DNA from: Pseudoips prasinana
Taxonomy: Eukaryota > Arthropoda > Insecta > Lepidoptera > Nolidae
NCBI GenBank assembly: GCA_951640165.1
Contig: OX621264.1
Coordinates: 1,121,001 to 1,185,000, forward strand
Direction of reading: 5' to 3'
DNA length: 64,000 nucleotides
Shown here piece after piece: positions 53,626 to 64,000 of the stretch. Both the position numbers and the translations under genes were made by a program. The notes beneath the pieces were generated by a model that did no database searches, was not told the DNA's origin, and saw nothing but the letters and a program-made list of their open reading frames with translations. How positions within the stretch are numbered: position 1 is the first letter of the stretch; every line of letters starts with the position of its first letter.

Positions 53626-53935
53626 ATATCAGAGGGCGACTAACGAGCAAGTGGGTCACCTGATGGTAAGTGATCACCGCTGTCCATGGACACTCGCAAC
53701 ACCAGAGGTGTCGCGGGTGCGTTGCCGGCCTTTAAAAGTCGGCAAACAAGTGTTGTTGACCGTTCCCCCCACCCCAATGAGCTCTGGCAACCTTACTCAC
53801 ACTCGGAAACACAACATTAAAATTATTAATGTTATTATTAAGGAATGTCTTCTGTAAGGTGGAGGTACTTCCCCAGTCGGGCTGTTCTTTGAGCGAATGG
53901 ACGCCCTACCTCTCTTAATCGTAAAGCTATTTTAG
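53626..53935 (+). repeat. Dispersed repeat family F, longest copy
   Basis: It reads ggtcacctgatggtaagtga, then acactcgcaacaccagaggt, caatgagctctggcaacctt, and gaatgtcttctgtaaggtgg. Reverse and partial copies lie at 27236 and 41880. Confidence 0.65.
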
Positions 53936-54000
53936 CTATGTTTACGCCAAAACCTCTTGACGTACATACCTATATTGTAGATATATTTCTAGAGATTGTC

Positions 54001-54245
54001 TGGCCTGTTAATTTAGTGGTTAGTGACCCTGACAGCTAAGCCAGAGGTCGTGGGTCAATCTCCACTCAGTACGAATATTTTTGTGCAGAGCATGATTATT
54101 TGTGACTTGTAGTGACGTGTCTTGGTGTAATTGTTATATAATATGTATGTATTTAGAAATATATAAGTATGTTTATCAGTCGCCTGGTTACAATAGTACA
54201 GGCTCTTGCTTAGTTTGGGATCAGATTTTAGTGTGTTAGTTGTCC
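54001..54245 (+). mobile_element. tRNA-derived SINE copy
   Basis: The head is tggcctgttaatttagtggt with a weak B box (gtgggtcaatctccactcag). The body is shared with 43087 and 40815 (gcatgattatttgtgacttg, then ctcttgcttagtttgggatc). Confidence 0.5.
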
Positions 54246-55375
54246 CGATATTGTATTTTAATGAATATATTTATCATTATTGGAGATATTATCTATATTT
54301 GTATTGATTATGTTATTTATCTTACTTAGACTATATTTGTTCATTTTTCTGCATGTACAAATAATAATATTGTATTGAGCAGAACAGTGCCCAACATTTG
54401 TATGTATTGTACCTATTGTATAATTTTTTTTTTATATTTATAAGACCTATTTTATACCTACACCATTTTAATACAATTCTATTTTATTATGTAAAGAGCC
54501 ATATCAAATATATTAGGCCGGATGATACAAGTTCTATATTTGATAAATTATTACAGTTGTCTCCATCGAAATGAACGTAGCGGTTAGTTTTATATCCTAA
54601 GCAATGGCTAATTATTGTATCTGTCTGGAAAACAATATCTGCTTGAAAACTCTTTTTTTCAATTCAATTCTAAATTCATTTATTCCGTGAAAAATTTTAT
54701 ATTTATGTGGAATCGTCTTTTTTTTACCCTACCGTGCATTGCATGTCTTGGCTTCTGAGAAACACTGCCCTAAAACTCAGTGGAAATACTTTTTTATAAA
54801 TAAAATTTTTATAAGATTAATTAGATATTCTTTGTATGCTGACTTAGAATAGCTGACTCCCAAGCTGCGTCACTTAAATAATCAGAAACTTTTTTAATAT
54901 CCGCCCTTTCCCTCCTAACGTAGGGATTATTATTTTCTTAATGGACATATGGTTTATAAGCTTGTAAGTCATATTCAAGTCAGAGCTTATTGATGCTTTT
55001 TCTACTGAGAAGATACGCTACGAAATCACTCCTACTGATTCATTTAAATATTAACACTTCGTGAAGTTTGTCAGGTTAATTTTTGCGTAATTTGTGTAGA
55101 GTCAATTAATTTGTGTAGAGTGACAAATTAATTGAGATGAGATTTATTCTTTAAATAACATAATTTTGTCTTTACAGAATAATAATTTTGTAATACAAGC
55201 AATCAATCAATTCTTCTGAGAATCATCGATAAGATCGTATTATGAATGCATATGGCGCATCACTATATTCAAAACGTCAAAGATATTTTACACTGACATA
55301 CGCTTACGGAAAAATCTACACGAAAATCATTGAAAAATTGGCAATATACTTCTTGCTTTTGTAATAAATAATAAG
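54246..55375. other. Region upstream of the ZAD gene
   Basis: 54480-54960 is decayed LINE 3' sequence (related to 62000-62200). From about 55050 to 55375 no repeat copy is recognised; this is the likely promoter and 5' UTR of the zinc-finger gene. No TATA box or initiator stands out with confidence. Confidence 0.35.
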
Positions 55376-55561
55376 ATGAGCCGGCAAGTCGACATAAAAG
55401 CTTTGGTGTCGCATATAGTGCGTGGAGATGGGGCTGATAGATGCAGAATATGTATGGGAGAAACAACGGAAGGGCAAGTGCATTTAGAAGACACAGTTAT
55501 GATGGATGGAGACAAACCAGTTACCCTCGCTGAGCTGTTAGAAGGCATCACAGGAGTTGAG
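55376..55561 (+). CDS. ZAD zinc-finger gene, shared 5' exon (first half of ZAD)
   Basis: It encodes 62 residues, MSRQVDIKALVSHIVRGDGA then DRCRICMGETTEGQVHLEDT then VMMDGDKPVTLAELLEGITG and VE, ending in phase 0 at gag/gtacga. CRIC at residues 23-26 is the first zinc-binding pair of a ZAD (zinc-finger-associated domain), an arthropod dimerisation module of transcription factors. The second pair is not in this exon. The ATG follows a run with an upstream in-frame stop context, and no other ATG lies nearby. The exon can join in frame to each of the exons at 56180, 60427 and 63477. No second exon of this type was found between them. The gene is not one I can name. Confidence 0.88.
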
Positions 55562-56179
55562 GTACGATTTCTCATCCGTTTCTAAGCTCAATGTCAAATG
55601 ATTTGTTTATTTTCTGTGCATAACGGAACGGCGTCTTCCCGCCGAGTTGGTATCAAAATGGCTGCCGAAGTGCCGATTTTATTGCGGAATTTTATATGGT
55701 CATTTCATTTGATGTTGATGCTCTACTTTTATTTAAATTTAGTTCGTCAATTGTAGAAAATATTTATAACGCTACAAAAATTACGTGAATTACTTTTGTC
55801 CCAGTCTAACACGTTTACGAAGTTGGCTAGGCGCATAACCTAACGATGACGTCACTTTTTCTCAGTCACAATTATTATTATATTATCTTATATTAAATTC
55901 TGTATCAGCATTCAAACACGCAACGGAACAAATTTAAAATTTTGTTCAACCTTATTTTTTTAATTTATCAATATCTACCCAATATTTAATGAGGTAGTAA
56001 TTAATATTATGTATAGGGAATATTGAAATTATAATCTACCTACTTTAAAAATAGAGCAACTTCTTATAAAGTACCACATTTCATATGACAAAGCTAATAA
56101 ACATATAGCATTGAAGGAAAAGATACACCACATCGAAGAATACATTTTATTGGCCGTTTGATTAGTACAGTGGTTGCAG

Positions 56180-57532
56180 GTGCAGCTGGATGATGACCTG
56201 CCTCTTGGACTGTGCTCCACCTGCTCACTATCAACCATAGAAGCAGCCAACTTCAAATCCTTATGCTCCAGATCTGCCTTGCAATGGGACACCTCCGTAA
56301 AACTCCTTAACGACTTACCTGAAAAACCAGAGTATAACAATAGAATGATAGTAATATTATCAAAAGACTCCATATCTGTTACTACTGAAAATTTTAAGAG
56401 TAAATCTCCAAAAGAGGAAAAAAGTGACTATGAAAATGTAAAGAGTCACAAATGTCACTGTCCATATTGTGGAAAACAATTTATGTATGCTCACCATTTG
56501 AGCCAGCATTTGAAGGAATCCTCTGATTATGTGCGAGCATGTCATATATGTGCAAAAATCATGTCTAGAGAAGATTTAGTTGCACATTTAATCACAATAC
56601 ATGATCGAGAACCTTTTGACTGTAAAAAATGCCCTGCAATGTTCTTTTCGTACAAACAGTACAAGTTGCATTTAGAAAAAGCTCATAGATCTGGAGCGTG
56701 CACCTGTGGAGAATGTGGAAGGAGATTCAAAAGCAAGCATGCTTATTATGCCCATCAGTCTGTCCATATGTCGAAGAACTGTCCCAATTGTGATGAATTG
56801 TTCCGTAATCAGAAATGTTACCATTATCATGTGAAGAGATGTTGTAACCTAGATAAAACTAGGTTAGATCTTCATCACACTAAAAGTAAAGTTACAATAT
56901 CAGTCAAGAAGAAAAACAGAAATATTAAAGTTGGTTTAAGAGGTAGTGCAGACTCTGAATGCTATTGTGATTACTGCAAAAAGAAATTTGCAGGAAAGAA
57001 GTTTGTAGCTGCTCATATCCAGATAGTTCACATGAAGAATACGCATCGACCTTGCATTTACTGCGGTAAATCTTTAGCGGCTGCCCATATGTCAACTCAT
57101 GTCAAAAAACATGAGTCAACAGAATCCTACCAATGTGGTCACTGTGGTATTGTCCTCAAAACTAAACTGGGGTACAGCCAACATCTACGCTTACATACAG
57201 GAGAAAGACCGTATGAGTGTAAATTCTGCGGAGAAAAATTCTCTGCATCGTCCAGACGTTCGGAGCATATACGTAAAATCCATCAAGATTCAGACGCACT
57301 GTTAAAATATGCTTGCGAATTATGCCCAGCAAGGTTTAGATTACCGTATAGGTTGAAGAAGCATATCAGTACAGTGCATAGAAAAGATGATGCCTTGCAA
57401 TTTGAATGTACTATATGCCATCATAAATTTAGCAGTTGTCGAGGATTACTCCATCACAGCCGGATTCATCAGGAAGTTGTGGTTGGAAAAAAACAGACAA
57501 GGGCTCTCAAAATTACAGAAGAAGTTGTTTAG
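56180..57532 (+). CDS. ZAD-C2H2 alternative 3' exon a (450 codons)
   Basis: The acceptor is gtggttgcag, phase 0. It begins VQLDDDLPLGLCSTCSLSTI, whose CSTC is the second ZAD zinc pair. With the 5' exon it gives a 512-residue protein: ZAD at about 23-105, linker rich in K/S/E to about 150, then about ten C2H2-type fingers from about 152 (CPYCGKQF...H...H) to 492 (CTICHHKFSSCRGLLHHSRI). One pair is joined by the canonical TGERPYECKFCGEKF linker. Several fingers are irregular (for example CPNCDELFRNQKCYHYHVKR). A sequence-specific nuclear DNA-binding regulator is expected from the family. The stop is TAG at 57530. Confidence 0.9.
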   Translation: MQLDDDLPLGLCSTCSLSTIEAANFKSLCSRSALQWDTSVKLLNDLPEKPEYNNRMIVILSKDSISVTTENFKSKSPKEEKSDYENVKSHKCHCPYCGKQFMYAHHLSQHLKESSDYVRACHICAKIMSREDLVAHLITIHDREPFDCKKCPAMFFSYKQYKLHLEKAHRSGACTCGECGRRFKSKHAYYAHQSVHMSKNCPNCDELFRNQKCYHYHVKRCCNLDKTRLDLHHTKSKVTISVKKKNRNIKVGLRGSADSECYCDYCKKKFAGKKFVAAHIQIVHMKNTHRPCIYCGKSLAAAHMSTHVKKHESTESYQCGHCGIVLKTKLGYSQHLRLHTGERPYECKFCGEKFSASSRRSEHIRKIHQDSDALLKYACELCPARFRLPYRLKKHISTVHRKDDALQFECTICHHKFSSCRGLLHHSRIHQEVVVGKKQTRALKITEEVV

Positions 57533-58046
57533 AGGGTAAATCCACATTTTTTTTATTGGGAAGTGATGCTTAAATTGTCGATGAGACTGATTATACTGAT
57601 TTTTCTATGTCAGAAGATGTTTAATTAAGGTTACTACTTGGTCAGTAGACGTGTTGTAACACATCTCTCACACGGATTTTCAGTCTGTGGTATGGGATCC
57701 CTGCTTACCTAAGAGACTACAGCATAAAGCCCTTCAAAAAGTCATATGGTTTCTAGAGAGTCATCTAGGTTTTGAACGCAGGACTTAATTTAATATAGTG
57801 TTGAACATGCTACTGCATTGTGTCCAATATTGTATGTTCCTAAAGTCTATAATACAAGGATATATCTGTGGATGTCATTTTCTCTCTTAAAATCTCTCGT
57901 AAAAAATAGTCTTAAATTTATGATTCTAGGGTAAAGTTGATTGGATGTGGAACAAATTACCCATAGAATCCTAAATTTATTTTTTTCAATCCCATATGTA
58001 CAGCCGCTTTTCAGATGCTGCACTGAAGAGCTAAGATTTATCTGTT
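57533..58046. other. Downstream of exon a; 3' UTR or intron
   Basis: No gene is seen. It contains a faint tRNA-like repeat remnant (aggttttgaacgcaggactt at about 57767). A clear AATAAA was not found here before the next MITE. Confidence 0.35.
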
Positions 58047-58281
58047 CTGGGGGGCTACCGACTAAGTCGCCGAACATCGGGATAGGGACCGGCGTTCAAA
58101 TAAATAAAGGTTAAAAATGACTTAATCAATCGTTAAATCGGCTTCCATGAGCACATGTGACGTCATAAATGGTCCGGAATCGATTTTCAACGTTGAAGCC
58201 TATTTAACGATTGATTAAGTAATTTTTAACCTTTATTTACTTGAACGCTGATCACTATCCCGATGTTCGGCGACTTAGCCC
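58047..58281. mobile_element. Palindromic MITE family B
   Basis: Arms are gactaagtcgccgaacatcg and cgatgttcggcgacttagcc; the inner pair is aatgacttaatcaatcgtta and taacgattgattaagtaatt. Confidence 0.75.
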
Positions 58282-58559
58282 ACATTGAGCTAAATTGCAT
58301 AGATTGCCCATAACTTCTTGACAGGTTTATCGTCGATTTAACGCTGGTGAAAATTATATTCAATAAAAATTATGGTTGCACGCGATTTCAGTTTTAATTC
58401 TCGGACTTTATTTTTGCACTTAAATACAGCTCTTAGTAGTCCCGCGTTTAAAAAGTGTTGAATGTCTTTATTTCACGAAATATCCTATTTCATAGATAGA
58501 TTTGGCCCCTTCTGCATCCCACTTTTCTTTTCTTTGTCAGAAGCTTTTGAGTAAATTTT

Positions 58560-58815
58560 AATAAATTTGCTCATAATGTACATCATGTCAGCCAAAGTAC
58601 GTCCACTGCTGGACAAAGCCTCCCTAAAGAATGGCGGGATATGGCATAATTGCCACGCTTGGCAGACGGGTTGGCGATCGCAGTTTTAATGGTTGGTGAA
58701 CGCAGTTCACAGAAAAACGCTGCTGCCCGTTCTCTGGTAGATCGGTCAATTTCTACGCTTCCCACGGGATTAGATGGGGTTATGATATTCTATGCCGTCA
58801 CCACACAGCATATCC
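58560..58815 (-). repeat. LINE fragment of the ggcagacgggttggcgat family
   Basis: It shares ttgccacgcttggcagacgg and ccgtcaccacacagcat with the copies at 42325 and 60045. Confidence 0.55.
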
Positions 58816-58859
58816 TCATAATGTAACTCCAGTTATTATTGAGCCATGATGGAACCCTG

Positions 58860-59262
58860 TCTTAGTTTTTCATCATCATCATCATATCAGCCGAAAGACG
58901 CCCACTGCTGGACAAAGGCCTCCCTTAAAGATCTCATCAATTGCCGGTCTTGCGCTATATGCATCCAGCTATTTCCAGCGACCCTTACAAGATCATCGGT
59001 CCATTTTATAGGTGGCCTGCCCACGCTGCGTCTTCCGGTTCGTGGTCGCCACTCGAGAACCTTTATGCCCCAGCGGCCGTCCGCTCTACGAGCTATGTGC
59101 CCTGCCCACTGCCACTTCAGCTTGGCAATTCATACGGCTATGTCGGTTACTTTGGTTCGCCTGCGGATCTCAGCATTTCTGATTAGATCTCGCAGGGTAA
59201 CTCCAAGCATAGCCCTTTTCATTGCTCTTTGGGTGGCCTTGTTCTTCTAATTCCTCGCAATT
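58860..59262 (-). mobile_element. RTE-like LINE ORF C-terminus
   Basis: The minus-strand translation contains AMLGVTLRDLIRNAEIRR, an AVWIAKLKWQWAGHI-like block, and WRPRTGRRSVGRPPIKW. This is the typical tail of lepidopteran RTE reverse transcriptases. Fragments of the same family are at 25630 and 28683. Confidence 0.65.
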
Positions 59263-59487
59263 CTTTTCGCTCTTCTGGATTTAAACCCATGCCGATCTGT
59301 TCGCGAAAGTCGTTATTACCGTGCTTGAAGTTTTGTAAGATTACTGTGTGATCTTCGTCTTTTAATAAATTGTTATTATTATTTTAATCTGTGGTAGAAC
59401 GTCCGCCATTAAAATAAGAAAAAACAATTAATGATTAAGTTTGACGTATTTTAATTAAGTACGACAAATCATGACTTTATTTGTTTT

Positions 59488-59832
59488 TAGGGTTCCGTAG
59501 CCAAATAGCAAAAAACGGAACCCTTATAGATTCGTCATATCTGTCCGTCTGTATGTCACAGCCACTCATTCCGAAACTATAAGAGCTGTACTCTTGAAAC
59601 TTGGTAAGTAGATGTATTCTGTGAACAGCATTAAGATTTTCACACCAAAATAGAATAAGAACAATATTTTTGGGGGTTCCCCATACATAGAACTGAAACT
59701 CAAAAATTGTTTTTTCATCGTACCCATACATGTGGGGTATCGATGGATAGGTCTTCAAAAATGATATTGAGGTTTCCAATATCAATTTTTCTAAACTGAA
59801 TAGTTTGCGTGATAAAACTAAAAAATTATGAT
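59488..59832 (-). repeat. Dispersed repeat family D, reverse partial copy
   Basis: It starts agggttccgtagccaaatag and includes cttatagattcgtcatatct and ctaaactgaatagtttgcgt. Confidence 0.65.
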
Positions 59833-60044
59833 GTACTGAATGGCCTGCCACAAACATTAAATTCATTATAAGTTGGCGTTTTGGTCTTTGTCATGCACAC
59901 AAGAGCTATAATTATACCTAGTTAGTGATAAATGTTAACGTAATAGATCCGGTGTAACTTGCGATTAGTGAAAGAACTTTCCAGATTGGGGCAGTATTTC
60001 CAGAGATAGGTTCTTACGTCCAATTAACAAGTTAAATTAATTGA

Positions 60045-60235
60045 CGCCCACGTAATCATGTCAGCCAATCGCGACGCTTGCCAGACGGGTTGGCGATCGC
60101 AGTTTGATTGTCATAGTTTACAGAATAAAAACGCTTTCTGGTAGGTATTCCCTCGGTCGATTTCTACGCCCCCGAAGGGATGAGATAGAGTGATGATATT
60201 TTATGCCATCACCACACAGCAGTACCTACACCACA
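60045..60235 (-). repeat. LINE fragment of the ccagacgggttggcgat family
   Basis: It contains cgacgcttgccagacgggtt and gccatcaccacacagcag. Confidence 0.5.
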
Positions 60236-60426
60236 AGCCAACGTACTTCGCTCGTATTTAAGCGTAATTGATCATAAGTGTATTTAACTAGCAAACATTT
60301 AAGTGTATCTCTCTGTTATGATAACTCCTCTCTGTTTTCGGTGTACTTATTGTGTTTCCTCAACTAAGTTTGCTTTTTAATTTTGGTTCGCTCATTACCG
60401 ATCTGAAGAGGAACTCGTTGTTCTAG

Positions 60427-61521
60427 GTCGAGAACACACCACTGCTACCGCACAAAATCTGCGGGCCGTGTCAACAAAACGTTAGCACACTTCTACCATT
60501 CATTGAACTATGTAAAGCATCGGCGAAAAAGTGGAATGAAATTACAAACAATTTACTAAAACTGAACCCATGCAATCAGACAAAAAACCTCTATGTTTGC
60601 TGTGGGGAAACATTTGACACACTCAGAGATACAATACGCTGTCCTTATCCCAGAATCAAAACGAAAAAAGAAGCGTTAAAATTCTACAGATTGCGATTAA
60701 ATCGCCAAAAGTTTTATGAGAATCGAATTAAAGTAGTTAAACCCAAAAAGTCTGAAAGAAACGACAAAATGATATGCTACGAATGTGGATTTCAAAACAA
60801 TGATTTATTCAAGTTTAATAAACATATTGGAAATTATAAGAAGAAAATGTGCGGGCAGTGTTTGAAAATTTTCGATATTTCAGCGTTTAAAGTACACTAT
60901 GAGACCCATAATTTGGATATTTACTGCTGCGACCTATGTCCTCAAACGTTCGAGCTCAAAGCGGCGTTTTTAGCACATAAATCAAAACACACCAAGGACG
61001 CTATCATTTGTTCCGAATGTCAACAATCATTTAAGAACGCTTCAAATTTGAACAAACATGTAGTTAAACATAAACCAGTAGTTTGTGGGTGTGGGTCATA
61101 TTTCTCCAACCGAGGATGTTTCTTTACTCATAAGAAACATTGTAATCAACACAAAAATATTAAAACCCAGTCTGAATTCATTTGTGATTATTGTAAAGCT
61201 GTTTATAAAAGAAAAAGCGCTTTGAAGACACATATTAGGCTCATTCATACGGTTGGGCGGTCGCTACAGTGCGAGTTCTGTGGTAAAAAGTTTTGCTCTC
61301 CGGCACATTTGAGGGAACATAACAATACGCATTTTAATGTGAGCGATCGATTCGTTTGTGAATGTGGGGCCAAGTATGCGAGTAGACGTGGATATAGCAG
61401 GCATTTTAAAAAGTACCACACTGATGGGGAAAAGTCAAGTGGAAATTTGGAGAAGGACTTAAAAAAACCACCTAACAAAGTTAGGCTCAAGAGGAGGAAG
61501 AACTTTATTATTAATTATTAA
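60427..61521 (+). CDS. ZAD-C2H2 alternative 3' exon b (364 codons)
   Basis: The acceptor is gttgttctag, phase 0. It begins VENTPLLPHKICGPCQQNVS, with CGPC as the second ZAD pair at the same distance from the splice site as in exon a. An uncommon Cys cluster follows (LYVCCGETFDTLRDTIRCPY), then a basic stretch and about eight C2H2 fingers (from CYECGFQNNDLFKFNKHIGN to CECGAKYASRRGYSRHFKKY), then a Lys/Arg-rich C-terminus. Joined to the 5' exon it would give a 426-residue protein. No own ATG-led ZAD exon lies upstream after 57532, so it depends on the shared exon or on an exon I could not recognise. The stop is TAA at 61519. Confidence 0.82.
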   Translation, partial: VENTPLLPHKICGPCQQNVSTLLPFIELCKASAKKWNEITNNLLKLNPCNQTKNLYVCCGETFDTLRDTIRCPYPRIKTKKEALKFYRLRLNRQKFYENRIKVVKPKKSERNDKMICYECGFQNNDLFKFNKHIGNYKKKMCGQCLKIFDISAFKVHYETHNLDIYCCDLCPQTFELKAAFLAHKSKHTKDAIICSECQQSFKNASNLNKHVVKHKPVVCGCGSYFSNRGCFFTHKKHCNQHKNIKTQSEFICDYCKAVYKRKSALKTHIRLIHTVGRSLQCEFCGKKFCSPAHLREHNNTHFNVSDRFVCECGAKYASRRGYSRHFKKYHTDGEKSSGNLEKDLKKPPNKVRLKRRKNFIINY

Positions 61522-62578
61522 TTTTAGGTTCGTTAAAATTGATAATTTTTAGTTTATTTTCTTGGATGATGATTTATGAGGCCCCAAATTGGAAACTCTT
61601 TCCCTTTAAAAACCCACTATTCCTAAGTGTCTTAGGTTGTTTTCTTTCGCGTCATGGAGGTGGGACGCTTAAATGGAATGATATATTTCATTTTATATAC
61701 AATTAGGGTAGCTACAGTTAGCCAATCACAAGTTTTCACAGATAGAACCTCCATATGATTCAATAGACAGAAACATTATGTGGGCAAATTTGCGAACTGT
61801 TTATATGGAAATAAGGAACGCATTGCATAATAATGTAAGTAAGGTAGTAAACAGTTTGACTTTAATTAAATTTTGATTAAATAACTATAACATTCTTATA
61901 AATATATTATTTCTTATAAAATTATTAAATGTATTTTACTGTATTGTAATGTATTATACTATATATATGTATAGTCAAAGTCAAAAATTCTTAATTCCGT
62001 AAAAATTTTACGTTTATGTGGAATCGTCATATTTTTTTTACCCTACCTTGCAGTGCATGACGTGGCAGCTACTGAGAAACACTGCCAGAAAACTAGGCTA
62101 GTAGGAATCCTTTTTTAAAATAAAATATACTTAAGATTAATTACAATCATGTGTGTTGACTCAGAACAACTCAATCCGAAGCACTTTTATCACTAAAATA
62201 ATCAGAAATTTTGTAATATGCCCACATGCTACACAATTTTGCTTTAATAATTCTTTTAAACTTATTCCTAGACAATTCTCTAATATCATTGGGAAGTTTG
62301 TTATAGAATCTTATACATTATATTGTAATAAAAATTTATTACAAGTTTGGCATATTGGGTGTACCACTTTCAACTTAATAAATGTATAACATAGGTACCT
62401 ATGGCTCCTCCAACTATGGGCAGAACAACTTTCTGGTTCGAGCAAGCGGGAGTCTAATATATATCTGTAGATAATGCAACCGAAAGATAAAGACACTTTG
62501 TAGAGCCATTTTTCGGCTTCTGTCACTTTTAAGATCCTTGCTGGATAATTCTCTAAATATTTAGTTATAGAGTCATCT
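61522..62578. other. Downstream of exon b; 3' UTR or intron with LINE debris
   Basis: 62000-62150 is related to 54670-54850 (acgtttatgtggaatcgtca, then gagaaacactgcc). 62160-62600 is a decayed LINE-like block. No gene is seen. Confidence 0.35.
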
Positions 62579-62812
62579 ATATATATAAAAATCAATGCCA
62601 CTTTTCGTTGTAATGTTATAACTCAACAACGCCTTTACCGATTTGGCTAATTTTGGTCTTGAATTATTCGTGGAAGTCCAGGGAAGGTTTGTACGTAGAG
62701 AAAATTTTAAAAAGTCTTAAAAATGGTAAAATCAACATTTTGTTGGAATAAATGAACTTTTTTTTATTACTATGCCTTATACGTAGCGAAGCACGTACCG
62801 GGCCGCTAGTAG
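62579..62812 (+). mobile_element. RTE-like LINE 3' end
   Basis: It starts atatatataaaaatcaatgc and ends gcgaagcacgtaccgggccg ctagt, with the gcgaagc...cgggccgctagt end typical of a common lepidopteran RTE family. Confidence 0.6.
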
Positions 62813-63476
62813 AGTCATAATTATTGTGACGTACATCGCATGTAAAATCATTTAGTCATCCAAACTTTAATGATTAAATACTGACATAGTTACGTGTTTA
62901 GAGTAACGTAATTGTCTAATGTACTAGCTAGATATAAAACAAGGTTGTAAAGTGGTGTTGGGTTATAAGGGGATTATAAGGGTCTATTGGAGGAAATAAT
63001 GCATAGGTATCTGACATACGCGGACCACATATTCCGTTACTATCAGAAAAGTTTGGGGCTCTGCGTAGGCCCCAATTTATGTTTCATGAGCTTGCGATCC
63101 CCATATAAGTTTAGTACTAAAATTGCATTGAAAGCGTATTATTACTCCATATAGCTATAATTACTTTATTTCTCAGTATTTAAGCATATATTATAAAAGT
63201 ATCCGGCTAAGTTTAAGTTATAATAGACATTTCATGTAATGTTTTAATGAAAATAGAACTTATCAAATCAATATCGTTTATCCGAAATGATACTCTTAAA
63301 ACAAAGCCCCTTTTGAGAATAAAATCAGGAATGAACAAAAACATCATGCGATACTATATAGTAGCACCAATTTAGTGCTATAGAATTCTCACGAAATTAT
63401 GAAGTTCTCAAACTTACACATACTATTTTACCAAGATAAAAAAACCAGAGCGGACTGATGGAACCCGTCGTTTCAG
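62813..63476. other. Intron before exon c, no feature recognised
   Basis: AT-rich, with no frames carrying a domain and no recognised repeat copy. It ends at the acceptor cgtcgtttcag. Confidence 0.35.
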
Positions 63477-64000
63477 ATCGTGGACGAGGAGGCACTACCG
63501 GCGGCGCTCTGTCGTGCCTGCTCCGATGCCGCCGTTGCCGCTCTCGCCTTCCTCAAGCTCTGCACACAGGCGAACCAGCACTGGAGCCACGCCACCAACT
63601 ACCTCACTCAAGTCCACGAACCGGCTAACGAAGACAAAGCATACTTCATCTTCTATAACGATGAACATACAATCATCAAAGATCAAATGGAAAGAGTTCC
63701 AAATAAACAAGTCGCTTTAAAACGATTAAACATGAGATTTTACCCAAATTTAGACAACAGAATCAAAAGACAGAAATTTCGTTATTACACGAAATGCAGT
63801 TGCCCCGACTGTGGGAAGTCATTTTCAGCGCCGGATTATCTAAACCGTCATCTGCGAAATACTTTACAGAGGGCATGCATTAAATGTGGCATAGTTATGC
63901 CTAAGAATGATATGGCGAAACATATGTCTGCAGAACATGATATTCATTATGCCGAGTGTAGTATGTGTCATGAGTTGTTTGAGACGAAGACTCTTTTGAA
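63477..64000 (+). CDS. ZAD-C2H2 alternative 3' exon c, cut by the window end
   Basis: The acceptor is cgtcgtttcag, phase 0. It begins IVDEEALPAALCRACSDAAV, with CRAC as the second ZAD pair, again 12 residues in. The GC-rich start is followed by a linker (YFIFYNDEHTIIKDQMERVP) and then C2H2 fingers: CSCPDCGKSFSAPDYLNRHL, CIKCGIVMPKNDMAKHMSAE, and CSMCHELF running off the edge. The frame is open to base 64000. The first finger resembles the first finger of exon a (CHCPYCGKQF), pointing to duplication of the exon unit. Confidence 0.85.
   Translation, partial: MVDEEALPAALCRACSDAAVAALAFLKLCTQANQHWSHATNYLTQVHEPANEDKAYFIFYNDEHTIIKDQMERVPNKQVALKRLNMRFYPNLDNRIKRQKFRYYTKCSCPDCGKSFSAPDYLNRHLRNTLQRACIKCGIVMPKNDMAKHMSAEHDIHYAECSMCHELFETKTLL

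Overview
This is eukaryotic DNA, almost certainly from a lepidopteran insect. The evidence is spliced genes with GT-AG introns, two full-length mariner elements, many non-LTR retrotransposon 3' ends, tRNA-derived SINEs and small inverted-repeat (MITE-like) elements, and ZAD zinc-finger genes, a class typical of insects. I cannot name the species from the sequence.

Two host loci can be resolved. The first is CCT7 (chaperonin TCP-1 subunit eta) on the minus strand. Thirteen exons run from 53226 (ATG) down to 7212 (stop). All splice phases close exactly to a 1638-nt reading frame of 545 codons plus stop, close to the ~543 residues of animal CCT7. About 1.6 kb of coding sequence is spread over 46 kb because the introns are filled with mobile elements and four tandem arrays. 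The second locus lies on the plus strand, 2.1 kb from the CCT7 start and head-to-head with it. It has one exon encoding the first half of a ZAD domain (55376..55561), followed by three separate downstream exons (56180, 60427, 63477). Each of these begins at an acceptor in the same phase, encodes the second half of a ZAD with identical spacing, and leads into its own C2H2 finger array. This looks like an alternative-3'-exon zinc-finger locus; the third exon runs off the window.

The most striking structure is in CCT7 intron 11 (about 11.81-20.32 kb). The last 73 nt of exon 11, its splice donor and about 26 nt of intron have been tandemly amplified about 66 times in 99-bp and 87-bp versions. A 2.2-kb 5'-truncated LINE with an open 679-codon reverse-transcriptase frame is inserted within the array. 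Most copies keep a GTGAGC donor, and a TAG lies in frame just after each standard one, so correct splicing needs the authentic donor.

Layout: 1-6.9 kb, intergenic repeats downstream of CCT7 (LINE ends, a piggyBac-like remnant, 102-bp tandem repeats, a CATATG-rich minisatellite). 7.2-53.2 kb, CCT7 with its repeat-packed introns, including a 55-bp minisatellite, the exon-derived array, 53-bp and 103-bp arrays, hAT-like and Harbinger-like MITEs, two intact mariners, LINE fragments and SINEs. 53.2-55.4 kb, divergent intergenic region. 55.4-64 kb, the ZAD-C2H2 locus with repeats in its introns. No bacterial-type features, CRISPR arrays, rRNA or convincing functional tRNA genes were seen.
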